64,000 nucleotides of DNA from Neohoeflea coraliihabitans (GCF_019334345.1 NZ_JAHWQX010000002.1:248001-312000), one strand, 5' to 3'. Positions 29,713-38,863 are shown, counted from the stretch's first letter. Program-made: numbers and translations. Notes: a model not told the origin generated them from the letters alone.

Positions 29713-29982
29713 TCAGGCGCCGGGCTTACCATCCTGGTCGGGATCCATCAGACGGTGCATGTGCACGATGAAATACCGCATATGCGCATTGTCCACCGTC
29801 ATCTGCGCTTTCGCTTTCCAGGCTGCATGGGCGGCGGCATAGCTTGGAAAGATGCCGACGATGTCGAGTGCGTTGAGATCGCGAAACTCGGTTGACTGCA
29901 GGCTTTCGAGTTCGCCTCCGAAAACGAGATGCAGCAATTGCTTGGATTCGCCATCCGCCATGGGGGTGTTCTCCGATTTCAT
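29713..29982 (-). CDS. DUF4170 domain protein
   Basis: An 89-residue conserved protein of unknown function. The DUF4170 signature is clear: LLHLVFGGELESLQSTEF, DIVGIFPSYAAAHAAWKAK, then VDNAHMRYFIVHMHRLMDP. Start: ATG at 29982 with AGGGA 8 bases upstream; an in-frame ATG 21 bases later is less well placed. It is fixed in front of the DUF374-waaA-lpxK run in related genomes, so a link with envelope lipid synthesis is likely but unproven. It is separated from the cysQ-like stop by 43 bases. Confidence 0.88.
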   Translation of the reverse strand: MKSENTPMADGESKQLLHLVFGGELESLQSTEFRDLNALDIVGIFPSYAAAHAAWKAKAQMTVDNAHMRYFIVHMHRLMDPDQDGKPGA

Positions 29983-30025
29983 GCTGATGTCCCTGTGCGC
30001 GGTTTGCGGTAATTTGCCCAAAAGG

Positions 30026-30835
30026 TCAATGCCCCGGCCCCGAGCGGTCACCCGTCGAGAAACAGGCCAAGAGACGTCCGGTTTCGGCCGGCGCCGCGGC
30101 GACAAGGATGCCGCGCGAGGGATCGGCGGCGTTGTAGGTGACGCGCGTGCCGTGTTCATCGACGAGGCAACGGCCGGTTTCGCCGAGAAGCACATTGGCC
30201 GCGGCCAGATCCCATTCGTTCGATCGGGGGCGGACGAGCACCGCATCCAGTTCGCCGGACGCCACGCGCGCAATACGCAGCGCCAGCGAAGGTCCGCCCG
30301 GGGCGCGCTCGATGTCATCGCCAAACCGCGCAATGGCTTCGGGCGCGAGGGAATCGGGCATTGACACGACCAGCGGCACCGGCGGGGATGAAGGCGCCGC
30401 CTCGAGTGCCACGCCATTGCGCGTTGCCCCCTGGCCGAGCGCGGCGGCCCAGATCTCATCCCGGGCCGGGACCGCCAGGACACCGGCTACGGGAACACCT
30501 TGATGAACGATGGCGACCGAAATGCACCAGTCGCGTTTGCCGGCGATGAAACCGCGCGTGCCGTCAATCGGATCGACAACGAAGATCGTCTCGTTGGACA
30601 GGCGCGCCGGATCGTCGAGCGTTTCTTCGGAAAGCCAGCCGTAATTGGGGCGGGCGCCGAGCAAGGTGTCACGCAGGAGCTTGTCGACGGCGTAATCCGC
30701 CTCGCTGACCGGCGAGCGCTCCTGGCCCTTGTACCAGGTCTTGAGTTGCTGCCCGAAATAGCCATGCGCAATGGCGCCCGCCTGGCGCGCCACATCAAGC
30801 AGAAGAGGCAGATCGTCTTTGTGCCAGTTGGTCAT
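30026..30835 (-). CDS. CysQ-like 3'(2'),5'-bisphosphate nucleotidase / inositol phosphatase family
   Basis: A 269-residue lithium-sensitive phosphatase of the inositol monophosphatase fold. Metal-binding motifs are complete: SEADYAVDKLL, GWLSEET, VVDPIDGTRGFIAG and SNEWDLAAANVLLGE. Such enzymes remove the 3'-phosphate from PAP/PAPS or a phosphate from inositol; here the exact substrate is not decidable, CysQ being the closer guess. Start: ATG at 30835. It lies between pmbA and the lipid A run on the same strand. Confidence 0.9.
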   Translation of the reverse strand: MTNWHKDDLPLLLDVARQAGAIAHGYFGQQLKTWYKGQERSPVSEADYAVDKLLRDTLLGARPNYGWLSEETLDDPARLSNETIFVVDPIDGTRGFIAGKRDWCISVAIVHQGVPVAGVLAVPARDEIWAAALGQGATRNGVALEAAPSSPPVPLVVSMPDSLAPEAIARFGDDIERAPGGPSLALRIARVASGELDAVLVRPRSNEWDLAAANVLLGETGRCLVDEHGTRVTYNAADPSRGILVAAAPAETGRLLACFSTGDRSGPGH

Positions 30836-30887
30836 GAGGCGATCCGCAGTCCCTTTTCGTGAGTGTCAGACATTCGGCAGACCAGGG

Positions 30888-32234
30888 TCAATCGCCCGCG
30901 AGGGTCATGCCTTCAACGGCGATGGTCGGTGCGGCAATGGCGTATTTCGGATCGATGTCATCGGCGAGTATCATATGCGCGAACATGTGGCGCAAGTTCG
31001 AAGCGATGGTCACCTCGGAGACCGGATAGGCAATCTCGCCGTCTTCAATCCAGAAACCGGATGCGCCACGGCTGTATTCCCCGGTCAGTAGATTGACCCC
31101 CTGGCCAATCAGTTCGGTGACATACAGACCCGTGCCAACCGAGCGGATCATTTCTTCGGGCGTGACCTCGCCCGGCGCGATGCGCACATTGGTCGGCGAG
31201 GGTGTTGCACCGCCGGCGCCGCGCGAGGCGCGGCCATTGGTGGTCAATCCCAGTTCGCGAGCTGTCGGCGATGCCAGATACCATTGCTGGAGAATGCCGT
31301 CCTCGATCATGGTCAGCGGTGCGGCCGCCACGCCCTCGCCGTCGAAGGGGCGTGAGGCGGAGCCACGGCGAACCCTGGGGTCGTCGCGCAAAGTCAATGC
31401 CGGCGTGGCCACCGATTTGCCGAGAGAATCGCGCAGGAAGGTCGACTTGCGCGCCACTGCGGCGCCGTTGATGGCACCCACCAGATGGCCGATCAGGCCG
31501 CGCGCAACGCGCGGGTCAAATACCACCGTGATGTCGGAGGCCGTCGACAACCGGCGCGGATTGACCCGTCTGGCGGCTCGTTCGCCCGCCATGCGGCCCA
31601 GCTGGGCAGCCGGATCGAGATCGTCGTAGAAGACCCGACTGTCAAAATCGTAATCGCGCTCCATGCGGGTGCCCTCGCCGGCAATCACGGCAACGGAACG
31701 GGAAAAGCCCGAGCGTTGATAGGCCCCGGCGAAACCGTGCGAGGTGGCGAGAACCAGTCCGGCCATGCCCGAGGACGCACCGGCGCCGACGGAGGCGGAA
31801 ACGCCCTCGACCCCGAGCGCCACCTCCTCCATCTCCCGCGCTGTCTCGGTGAGGGCGTCCGCTCCCGGCTCGGTGGCGTCAAACAGGTCCAGGTCCGGCC
31901 AGTCGGTTGCCAGATATTCCTTGTCGGCAAGCCCGGCATAGGGGTCTTCGGGCGACACACGCGCCATGGCGACCGCCCGGGCGGCAAGAGCGTCCTCGTC
32001 GGCCCCCTCTCCCGCCGAGACGCTGCCGACCCGCTGGCCGACGAACACCCGCAGGCTGAAGTCATCGGCTTCGGCGGAATTTGTATTCTCGACCTGACCG
32101 TTGCGTACGGAGACCGATGTCGAACGATGCCGGACAACCACCGCATCGGCCTGATCGGCTCCCGCCGCAATCGCCCGGTCGATGAGTTTGCCAGCTTTTT
32201 CGAGAAGCGCTTCTGATGGGGTCAAAACTGCCAT
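30888..32234 (-). CDS. pmbA: TldE/PmbA-family metalloprotease component
   Basis: A 448-residue protein of the TldD/PmbA family. PmbA/TldE is the non-metal-binding partner that, with TldD, makes a tunnel protease which trims unfolded peptides. Conserved blocks: TSVSVRNGQVENTNSAEADD, VGSVSAGEG, the beta-rich core and GGATPSPTNVRIAPGEVT, then the C-terminal ASGFWIEDGEIAYPVSEVTI. No HExxxH zinc motif, as expected for the TldE branch. No tldD is in the window. Start: ATG at 32234; 103 bases separate it from the divergent Kef-type antiporter. Confidence 0.93.
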   Translation of the reverse strand: MAVLTPSEALLEKAGKLIDRAIAAGADQADAVVVRHRSTSVSVRNGQVENTNSAEADDFSLRVFVGQRVGSVSAGEGADEDALAARAVAMARVSPEDPYAGLADKEYLATDWPDLDLFDATEPGADALTETAREMEEVALGVEGVSASVGAGASSGMAGLVLATSHGFAGAYQRSGFSRSVAVIAGEGTRMERDYDFDSRVFYDDLDPAAQLGRMAGERAARRVNPRRLSTASDITVVFDPRVARGLIGHLVGAINGAAVARKSTFLRDSLGKSVATPALTLRDDPRVRRGSASRPFDGEGVAAAPLTMIEDGILQQWYLASPTARELGLTTNGRASRGAGGATPSPTNVRIAPGEVTPEEMIRSVGTGLYVTELIGQGVNLLTGEYSRGASGFWIEDGEIAYPVSEVTIASNLRHMFAHMILADDIDPKYAIAAPTIAVEGMTLAGD

Positions 32235-32337
32235 TCCATTTCGCGGATTGATCGGTCATCATGTATGGCTCGCACGGCCCGGCATCAACCCCGGAACCCG
32301 CCCTGTGGGCCGCCAGCACTTGTCGCGAGAGTACACG

Positions 32338-34203
32338 ATGGTCGAAAGCAGCAGCGAACTGTATGTCGAGGGTTTGCTGCTGTTGGGCGGCGCGCTTATT
32401 GCCGCCCCGTTGTTCAAGCGGATCGGGCTCGGGACCATTCTCGGCTATCTGGCCGCCGGCGTGGTCATCGGGCCCGTGCTGCGGCTTATCCTCGATGGCG
32501 AGGAGATCCTGCACTTCGCCGAGCTCGGCGTTGTCCTGCTGCTGTTCCTGATCGGGCTGGAGCTGAAACCGCGACAACTCAAACAGATGCGCATGGACAT
32601 TTTCGGGCTTGGCGCCTCGCAGGTGCTGGTCTCCGGCCTGCTGCTCGGCCTGATGGCCTATTTCCTGGCGCGCCAGGGCCTTGCCGCGTCGATCATCATC
32701 GGGTTGGGGCTGGCCCTGTCTTCGACGGCGTTCGCCCTGCAATTGCTTGATGAATATGGCGATCTGAACACAGGGTACGGCCAGAAATCGTTCTCGATCC
32801 TGTTGTTTCAGGATCTGGCCATCGTGCCGCTGCTGGCCCTGGTGTCCATCCTCGCACCCTTCAGCAGCGATGATGGCGGATCTGTTCTGACGGATACCGG
32901 CATCGCCATCGGCGCGATCGCCGCCTTGCTGCTGGTCGGGCGCTATCTGCTCAACCCCCTGTTCCAGATCATCGCCAATACCGGCGCGCACGAAGCGATG
33001 ATCGCAGCGGCGCTGTTCGTCGTTCTGGCGGCGGCGACGCTGATGGAGCTGGCCGGACTGTCGATGGCGCTCGGCGCGTTTCTGGCCGGGGTTCTGCTGG
33101 CGGAATCCCGCTACCGGCACGAATTGCGCGCCGATATCGAACCGTTCCGCGGCATCTTGCTCGGCCTGTTCTTCATGGCGGTCGGCATGTCGCTGGATCT
33201 CGGCGTTCTCGGTGAGAACTGGCTGCTGATCGCGGTGGCGGTGCCGGCGATCATGCTGTCAAAATCCATCGTCCTGTACTGGCTGACGCGTGCCTTTGGC
33301 AGCCCGCACAACGATTCGGCGCGGGTGTCCGGACTGTTGCCGCAGGGCGGCGAATTCGGGTTCGTGATCTTCACCGCGGCGGCCAGCCAGGGGATCTTTT
33401 CCTCTGAAATGTCCTCGCTGCTGGTAGCGATCGTGACGCTGACCATGGCGTTGACGCCGGTGGTGGCCGCCGTTTCGCGCCGTCTGATGCGCAAGGCCGA
33501 GCGCGAACAGATGGACGAGACCTTCGAGGGGGCCGGGTCGGACGTGTTGATGGTCGGGTTTTCGCGTTTCGGCCAGATCGCCGCGCAGGTGCTTCTCGCC
33601 GGTGGCTCCGACGTGACCATCATCGACTATTCGGCCGATCGCATTCGCGCTGCCTCGAAGTTCGGCTTTCGCATCTATTTCGGCGATGGCACCCGCAAGG
33701 AAGTGCTGATTGCCGCCGGCATCGCGCGGGCCCGGGTGGTGGCGGTCTGCACGCAGAAAAAGGAAGCGACGGATCAGGTGGTGGACCTGATCCAGGCCGA
33801 ATTTCCCAACACGAAACTGTATGTGCGGGCCTATGATCGCGCCCATACGCTCTCGCTGCGCGATCGCGGCGTGTCCTATGAGCTGCGCGAGACCCTCGAA
33901 TCCGGTTTGAAGTTCGGCCGCAAGACACTGGAGGCGATCGGCGCTGCGGAGGACCGGGCGCGCGACGTCGAGGATCTGATCCGCCGGCTCGACGAGGAAC
34001 GGCTGGAGATGCAGGCCGTCGATGGATTCCATGCCGGAAGCGAAAAGGTTCTGACCAAGCCGCTCACTCCCGAACCATTGATCCGCCCGGCCAACCGCGA
34101 GGATGCATCGGGGCGAAACCGAACCGATGCCTATGACGACCCGTCGGTGACGGAGCGGGAGACGAAAGAGGACGCGACCGCCAGTCCGACGGGCCTCAAC
34201 TGA
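32338..34203 (+). CDS. CPA2-type cation:proton antiporter with RCK_N domain (Kef family)
   Basis: A 621-residue potassium/proton antiporter-like inner-membrane protein. The first 390 residues form about 12 membrane segments with the Kef block FLIGLELKPRQLKQM and the GALLAESRYRHELRADIEPF-type region. The C-terminal half carries a NAD-binding RCK/TrkA_N domain: DVLMVGFSRFGQIAAQVL (Rossmann glycines), IYFGDGTRKEVLIAAGI. It protects against electrophiles or alkaline/ionic stress in homologues. Start: ATG at 32338 with GAGAG about 8 bases upstream; the in-frame extension to 32182 overlaps pmbA and is not family-like. No KefF/KefG partner is adjacent. Confidence 0.9.
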   Translation: MVESSSELYVEGLLLLGGALIAAPLFKRIGLGTILGYLAAGVVIGPVLRLILDGEEILHFAELGVVLLLFLIGLELKPRQLKQMRMDIFGLGASQVLVSGLLLGLMAYFLARQGLAASIIIGLGLALSSTAFALQLLDEYGDLNTGYGQKSFSILLFQDLAIVPLLALVSILAPFSSDDGGSVLTDTGIAIGAIAALLLVGRYLLNPLFQIIANTGAHEAMIAAALFVVLAAATLMELAGLSMALGAFLAGVLLAESRYRHELRADIEPFRGILLGLFFMAVGMSLDLGVLGENWLLIAVAVPAIMLSKSIVLYWLTRAFGSPHNDSARVSGLLPQGGEFGFVIFTAAASQGIFSSEMSSLLVAIVTLTMALTPVVAAVSRRLMRKAEREQMDETFEGAGSDVLMVGFSRFGQIAAQVLLAGGSDVTIIDYSADRIRAASKFGFRIYFGDGTRKEVLIAAGIARARVVAVCTQKKEATDQVVDLIQAEFPNTKLYVRAYDRAHTLSLRDRGVSYELRETLESGLKFGRKTLEAIGAAEDRARDVEDLIRRLDEERLEMQAVDGFHAGSEKVLTKPLTPEPLIRPANREDASGRNRTDAYDDPSVTERETKEDATASPTGLN

Positions 34204-34218
34204 CAAGACCGATCAGTA

Positions 34219-35169
34219 TCAATCCGTGCCGGCACTGCGCCGGAAGGCGAAGGCGGCGTCGATGTCCCGCTTTAACTGCTCGCCGATTTCCTTCGACGCT
34301 TCAAGGATCTCGCGCGCCTTGAGGAAATCGAGAACCCGGAACTGGTGCACCTCGGGACGCAGGAATATGTGCGGCGGGGCCGCCTTGCGACGCAGTTCGA
34401 TGATCGATTGCATCATCAGTTGGCTGGAGCCGAACATCAGATCGACGGTCGTCAGCTTTTCGCCGGGGCCGCCGGCGGGAAGTCCAACGACATCGATGCC
34501 GACCACGATATCGGCCAGCCCGGCGAGATGATCGAACGGCACCGGATTGTAGATGCCGCCGTCAACATAGATCCGGCCGTCCCGCTCGACCGGACGGAAG
34601 ACCGCCGGGATCGCCGCCGAGGCGGCTATGGCGTTTTTCAGATCGCCGGTCTCGCAGACACATTCGCAGTGGTCGAAATAGTCGGTGATGATGATCTTGG
34701 TGGGGATCTGCAGATCCTCGAACCGGGCCGGCACCTGTTCGGGCAGAAAAGCGCCGACGATTCGCTCGATGTTGAACTGGCCGAGCCGCCAGCCGCCCTC
34801 GACCGCGGCACGCATGGTCTGTGGCCGGGCCTTCCAGAAATGGGCGATGGCCGTGGTCGGGCTTCCGAGCGTGGCAAGTGTATGTTCGCGGATCTCCTTG
34901 CCGCTCATGCCGGCAGCCATGCCGGCGCCCATCAGTGCCCCGATCGATGAGCCGGCGATGGCGCGCGGCTTGAGGCCGAGATCGTCAAGGGCTTCGATGA
35001 CATGAATGTGGGCAAGGCCGCGGGCACCGCCGCCACCGAAGGCGACGGCAACCGTCGGATCACTGCCATCCCGCGCGGCCGGGATCTGCGGCGTGGGTGA
35101 TTTCTCTCCGGTCACTGTTTCGGCGGCGGCCGCCGAGATGGCCGCATCCTGCTTGTCGACTGCGTTCAT
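34219..35169 (-). CDS. Patatin-like phospholipase family protein
   Basis: A 316-residue serine lipase fold. The oxyanion loop is GGGGARGLAHIHVIEAL, the nucleophile elbow GSSIGALMGAGM (Ser in G-x-S-x-G) and the catalytic Asp lies in YVDGGIYNPVPFDHL. Such proteins, often called RssA in this size class, hydrolyse phospholipids or lysophospholipids; the substrate here is unknown. The N-terminal 35 residues are low-complexity and not part of the domain. Start: ATG at 35169. It ends 15 bases from the stop of the convergent Kef-type gene. Confidence 0.88.
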   Translation of the reverse strand: MNAVDKQDAAISAAAAETVTGEKSPTPQIPAARDGSDPTVAVAFGGGGARGLAHIHVIEALDDLGLKPRAIAGSSIGALMGAGMAAGMSGKEIREHTLATLGSPTTAIAHFWKARPQTMRAAVEGGWRLGQFNIERIVGAFLPEQVPARFEDLQIPTKIIITDYFDHCECVCETGDLKNAIAASAAIPAVFRPVERDGRIYVDGGIYNPVPFDHLAGLADIVVGIDVVGLPAGGPGEKLTTVDLMFGSSQLMMQSIIELRRKAAPPHIFLRPEVHQFRVLDFLKAREILEASKEIGEQLKRDIDAAFAFRRSAGTD

Positions 35170-35216
35170 CGCTGTTCCTTTCGCCGCCTCGCCGTAACAA
35201 GCGCGTGCGGCGCGAT

Positions 35217-35786
35217 TCAGGTTCCATCATAGCGGAAAAACCACAGGCGTGTATCACCGAAGTCGCGTGTCTCCAAAGGTGCAAAGGCGGGATCGCGGCC
35301 GGGCTGCACATTGGCGCGTTCCTCAAGGATGACGAGGGCGCCGGGCGCCAGCCAGTCACCGGCCGACAAGCTGGCCAGAGCACGTTCGCCCAGTCCCTTG
35401 CCATAGGGCGGATCGGCGAAAACGAAGTCAAATGGCGCGTCGATGCCGGCCTGTTGCCGCGCGCCGAGGCGCGTAGCATCGCGGCGCAATATGCTGGCCT
35501 TGGTGGTGAGGGACAGGGCCGCCAGGTTGCCGCCGATCAGGCCTTCTCCCTCGGCGCCGCGCTCGACGAACAACACGAAGGCGCAACCGCGCGACAAGGC
35601 TTCGCAGCCGACCGCACCGGTGCCCGCAAACAGATCGAGCATGCGCGCGCCGTCAAGCGCCTGTGGGTAGCCATGTTCGAGAATGTTGAACAGGCTTTCG
35701 CGGGTGCGGTCACTTGTGGGCCGGATGCTGCGTCCCTTGGGGGTCAAGAGGACGCGGCGGCGCAATTCACCGCCGACGATCCGCAC
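35217..35786 (-). CDS. rsmD: 16S rRNA (guanine966-N2)-methyltransferase RsmD
   Basis: A 189-residue SAM-dependent methyltransferase that methylates G966 of 16S rRNA late in 30S assembly. Motifs: RIVGGELRRR at the start, RPTSDRTRESLFNIL, the SAM loop DLFAGTGAVGCEALSRG and the catalytic DPPY in FVFADPPYGKG. Start: GTG at 35786, with GGGGAGG 5 bases upstream and a typical first residue block; it overlaps the last 20 bases of rluB, in another frame. Same operon as rluB. Confidence 0.95.
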   Translation of the reverse strand: MRIVGGELRRRVLLTPKGRSIRPTSDRTRESLFNILEHGYPQALDGARMLDLFAGTGAVGCEALSRGCAFVLFVERGAEGEGLIGGNLAALSLTTKASILRRDATRLGARQQAGIDAPFDFVFADPPYGKGLGERALASLSAGDWLAPGALVILEERANVQPGRDPAFAPLETRDFGDTRLWFFRYDGT

Positions 35787-37410
35787 CCGGGCCTCCCCGC
35801 CCCCGCGGTGCGCTGCGCGGGCCGCGCGCGGCATCGCCGGGCCGTCCGCCTGCCTTCGTGCCTGCCTTCGTGCTTGCCTTCGGGCCGCTCTTTGCGCCGC
35901 CTGCCGGCCCGGACTTGCCGTATCCCTGGCCCTGAGCCTTGCCCGGCCCCTTGCCATATCCCTGGCCCTGAGCCTTGCCAGGACCCTTTCCCTGTCCGGG
36001 CGGCCCGGCCTTGGCGGGGCTCCTGGAGCCGCTCTTGATGGCGGTCTTGGTGCGATCGCCGCGCGGGCCGCGCGATGGGCCCTCCCCGGCAGGGCCGCGC
36101 TCGGTCTTGTCGCGTTCCTTGCGCGCTTCCTGGGCAGCTGCCTTTTTGGCGCCGACCGGGCGCGCTCCCGGCGCCATCCAGACATTGGCGGAGCGGTTCT
36201 GGCGGACCGGAGCGCGTTTGCGTTCGCCGCCGGCAGCCTCGCGCTTGTCGTCGCGTCCGCCAGCAAACTTGTCATCGCGCCGGTTCGGACCGCGGTCATC
36301 ACGACCGCCCGGCTTGCGGTCATCACGGCCACCTGGCTTGCGGTCATCACGGCCACCCGGCCTGCGTCCATCGCGCTTGGCAAAGGCATCGGGGCGGGTA
36401 TCAAGGCGATCACGGGCCTTTTCGCGGCGCTCGGATGCGGAGATCCACTCGCGCTCTTCCTTCTTCGCCGGACGTTTCTCGTCGGATGCCGCCGGTTGCG
36501 CGGCAGCCTTGGCATGATCGATGAGGGGCGCATCGAAATTCAGCCCAGCCTCCTCGATCAGACGGGGACCAAGCTGGTCGCGCAGGGTCTTGCTCTTGAT
36601 CTCGACCGCTTCGCCCTCCGGCAGGTCGCCAAGCTGGAACGGACCGAAGGACACGCGGATCAGGCGGTTGACGTCGAGCCCGAGGGCGCCGAGAACATTC
36701 TTGATCTCGCGGTTCTTGCCTTCGCGCAGGCCCATGGTCAGCCAGACATTGTGGCCCTGCTGGCGGTCCAGCGTCGCTTCGATCGCACCGTACAGCACGC
36801 CCTCGACCGCGATGCCGTCCTTGAGTTCATCAAGCCGTTCCTGGGTGATGGCGCCATGCGCGCGGACGCGGTAGCGACGCAACCAGCCGGTGCTCGGCAA
36901 TTCGAGCGCGCGCGCCAGACCGCCATCATTGGTCAACAGCAACAGACCCTCGGTGTTGATGTCGAGACGCCCGATGGAGACGACGCGCGGCAAGATGGCC
37001 GGCAGATTGTCAAACACAGTGGCGCGGCCCTCGGGATCGCGGTTGGTGGTCACCAGTCCGGTCGGCTTGTGATAGATCCAGAGCCGCGTGCGCTCGATGG
37101 CCTGAACCGGCGCGCCATCGACCTCGATGCGGTCCGAAGCGGAGACGACAACCGCAGGTGTGTCGAGCAGCTTGCCGTTCACCTTGACGCGGCCTTCCAG
37201 GATCATCCGCTCGGCATCGCGCCGCGAGGCGACACCGGCGCGCGCCAGGAACTTGGAAATGCGCCCGGTACCGATGCCGTCAGCGTCATCGGCACCAGGG
37301 GCACCAGCGGCGCCAGGGGCACTAAAGGCGCTCGACGGCCCATCGGCGCGCGCGGCTTTTTTCGGCCGGGTTTTCTTGCCGCCCTTCGGCGGCTGATCGT
37401 GATCGCGCAT
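35767..37410 (-). CDS. rluB: 23S rRNA pseudouridine synthase RluB with long repetitive basic tail
   Basis: A 547-residue enzyme. After a 50-residue low-complexity lead, an S4 RNA-binding domain (about 50-110) and the RsuA/RluB catalytic domain (about 110-300) follow; the catalytic Asp is in SIGRLDINTEGLLLLTN and the later block is GLREGKNREIKNVL. The last 240 residues are an Arg/Lys/Gly-rich, unstructured tail with two tandem repeats (8-residue GGRDDRKP units and 12-residue GQGYGKGPGKAQ units). The tail is far longer than in E. coli and probably binds RNA non-specifically. It is divergent from tadA (66 bases) and upstream of rsmD. Confidence 0.93.
   Translation of the reverse strand: MRDHDQPPKGGKKTRPKKAARADGPSSAFSAPGAAGAPGADDADGIGTGRISKFLARAGVASRRDAERMILEGRVKVNGKLLDTPAVVVSASDRIEVDGAPVQAIERTRLWIYHKPTGLVTTNRDPEGRATVFDNLPAILPRVVSIGRLDINTEGLLLLTNDGGLARALELPSTGWLRRYRVRAHGAITQERLDELKDGIAVEGVLYGAIEATLDRQQGHNVWLTMGLREGKNREIKNVLGALGLDVNRLIRVSFGPFQLGDLPEGEAVEIKSKTLRDQLGPRLIEEAGLNFDAPLIDHAKAAAQPAASDEKRPAKKEEREWISASERREKARDRLDTRPDAFAKRDGRRPGGRDDRKPGGRDDRKPGGRDDRGPNRRDDKFAGGRDDKREAAGGERKRAPVRQNRSANVWMAPGARPVGAKKAAAQEARKERDKTERGPAGEGPSRGPRGDRTKTAIKSGSRSPAKAGPPGQGKGPGKAQGQGYGKGPGKAQGQGYGKSGPAGGAKSGPKASTKAGTKAGGRPGDAARGPRSAPRGRGGPGADRRR
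35915..35986 (-). repeat. Two 36-bp tandem repeats in the rluB tail
   Basis: Two adjacent copies, 35915-35950 and 35951-35986, with 3-4 differences. Read in frame they encode a 12-residue Gly/Lys/Gln unit twice. Repeat number is likely to vary between strains by slippage. Confidence 0.85.
36293..36364 (-). repeat. Three 24-bp tandem repeats in the rluB tail
   Basis: Copies at 36293-36316, 36317-36340 and 36341-36364 (unit begins CGGTCATCACG), with a partial fourth after. In frame they encode the 8-residue unit GGRDDRKP or close variants. Period is a multiple of three, so copy changes keep the frame. Confidence 0.85.
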
Positions 37411-37476
37411 TTTGTATTTGCCTGCTTTTGGCGCTATCGAGAACTCTAGTGCACCGGTTAAGGGAAATCATCTCAC

Positions 37477-37932
37477 GTGTCGAGCAAATCCGGCTTCATG
37501 GACTTGGCGCTCAGCGAGGCGCATGCGGCCGCAAAGCGCGGCGAGGTTCCTGTCGGCGCCGTGCTGGTGCAGGATGGCGCGGTGATCGCCCGTGACGGCA
37601 ACCGCACGCGCGAATACAACGATGTCACGGCGCATGCCGAGATACTGGTGATCCGCCAGGCCGCGAGCCGGCTTGGCAGCGAACGCCTGGGCGGAGCCGA
37701 CCTGTACGTGACGCTCGAGCCCTGCACAATGTGTGCGGCGGCCATTTCATTCGCCAGGATCAGGCGGCTCTACTACGGCGCGGAGGATCCGAAAGGCGGC
37801 GGGGTGGCGCATGGCGCGCAGTTTTTCCGGCAACCGACCTGCCACCATGCGCCGGAGATCTACAGCGGTCTTGCGGAACGCGACGCGGCGCTGCTTCTGA
37901 AGGACTTTTTTCAGGCGCGGCGCTCGTCATGA
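37477..37932 (+). CDS. tadA: tRNA-specific adenosine deaminase TadA
   Basis: A 151-residue zinc deaminase that converts A34 of tRNA-Arg(ACG) to inosine. The zinc/catalytic motifs are HAEILVIRQA and EPCTMCAAAISFARI, and the proton-shuttle Glu is in HAE. Length is normal. Start: GTG at 37477, with AGGGA 11 bases upstream, or the in-frame ATG at 37498 (MDLALSEAH); the family N-terminus allows either. It is divergent from rluB. Confidence 0.95.
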   Translation: MSSKSGFMDLALSEAHAAAKRGEVPVGAVLVQDGAVIARDGNRTREYNDVTAHAEILVIRQAASRLGSERLGGADLYVTLEPCTMCAAAISFARIRRLYYGAEDPKGGGVAHGAQFFRQPTCHHAPEIYSGLAERDAALLLKDFFQARRSS

Positions 37933-38017
37933 GCAGTTGCCCGCAACAGGCCATTGATCCGGTGGTGCAGGGATCCGGCGGTGCAGAGCGCGTTTTCGCA
38001 ACCGGGCCGGCGGGGTA

Positions 38018-38695
38018 TTACCAGGGCAGCGGGATCTTGAACCAGCCGCCGCTTTTTTCCCTCTTTGCAGCAGCGATGCGTTCGCGTTCCTTCTCGCGCT
38101 CCGACTTGCCGACGTCACCGGCGGCGGCGGTCTGAGCCGGCTGGCGATAATCGACGGGCGGATCGGAGAGGAAGCGGCGGCGATCCGTATAGGCGCCCTT
38201 GTTGACCTTCAGATTCTCGCGAAAGCGATCTTCTTCCTGCTTGGCGCGCACCAGATCGACCGAGCTCGGGCCGGCCTCCTGCGCACGAATGCTGGCGCCG
38301 ACCTTGCGCGGGCCCGACGATGAGACCGTCGACTTGCGCGCCAGCGGCGAGCGGTAGGTCTGCGATTGCGGGTTGGCATCGGCCTCGGCGACCAGGCGCG
38401 CACGGGTTTCCTCGGGGGCCTCGACCCAGGCCGGGTTGTCCTCCGAGACGCTGCGCTGCGGCTCCGGCAAGACGGCGGTTTCCGGCGGACGGACGATCGC
38501 CGGCCGCGGTGTGTAGGCGACGCCGGTATTCTTCGGACGCTTGATCGTCGCCATGTTGCTGACATCCTCGACAAGCTGCTCGGTGGCGGTCTTGTCGGTA
38601 CCGTATGTCGGCCCGAGGCACGCCGTCACTGACATGGCCATGGCAACAAGCAGGGCCGCCCTGAGGGCGGCGCGTTGGCCTGTGTCGATCTGCAT
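38018..38695 (-). CDS. Uncharacterised lipoprotein
   Basis: A 225-residue protein that I do not recognise. It begins with a lipoprotein signal peptide: a basic start, a hydrophobic stretch (AALLVAMAMSVTAC) and a lipobox whose Cys is residue 26. The mature part is Pro/Arg-rich and then highly charged (KSEREKERERIAAAKREKSG) and probably disordered. No catalytic motif is visible. Start: ATG at 38695; an in-frame extension of 34 residues upstream would bury the signal peptide. It follows ileS on the same strand, 168 bases after a hairpin, and could be an envelope structural component. Confidence 0.75.
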   Translation of the reverse strand: MQIDTGQRAALRAALLVAMAMSVTACLGPTYGTDKTATEQLVEDVSNMATIKRPKNTGVAYTPRPAIVRPPETAVLPEPQRSVSEDNPAWVEAPEETRARLVAEADANPQSQTYRSPLARKSTVSSSGPRKVGASIRAQEAGPSSVDLVRAKQEEDRFRENLKVNKGAYTDRRRFLSDPPVDYRQPAQTAAAGDVGKSEREKERERIAAAKREKSGGWFKIPLPW

Positions 38696-38819
38696 ATGCT
38701 GTATCCCGTCCTGAACCCATACCGGAAGTCGCCTGTCATAGCGCACATTCGGGCCTTTTTCGGGCACCCTTCTACCGGATTGCGGTTTCCGGTGCAATTG
38801 GAGGGGTGCCGTGCTGACA

Positions 38820-38849
38820 GGGCGGCACCGGTTTTCCCCGGCGCCGCCC
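38820..38849 (-). terminator. Strong hairpin after ileS
   Basis: GGGCGGC (38820-38826) pairs with GCCGCCC (38843-38849), with a second inner pairing CCGG/CCGG, and the outer CTGACAG (38814-38820) / CTGTCAG (38861-38867). It begins inside the ileS stop region but has no T-run on the minus strand, so it may attenuate rather than fully terminate. Confidence 0.5.
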
Positions 38850-38863
38850 GGGAGCGTATCCTG

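Noticed and set aside
35915..36364. Direct repeats suggesting a CRISPR array
   Set aside because: The repeats are contiguous, in frame and translate as Gly/Lys/Arg units of the rluB tail; there are no spacers.
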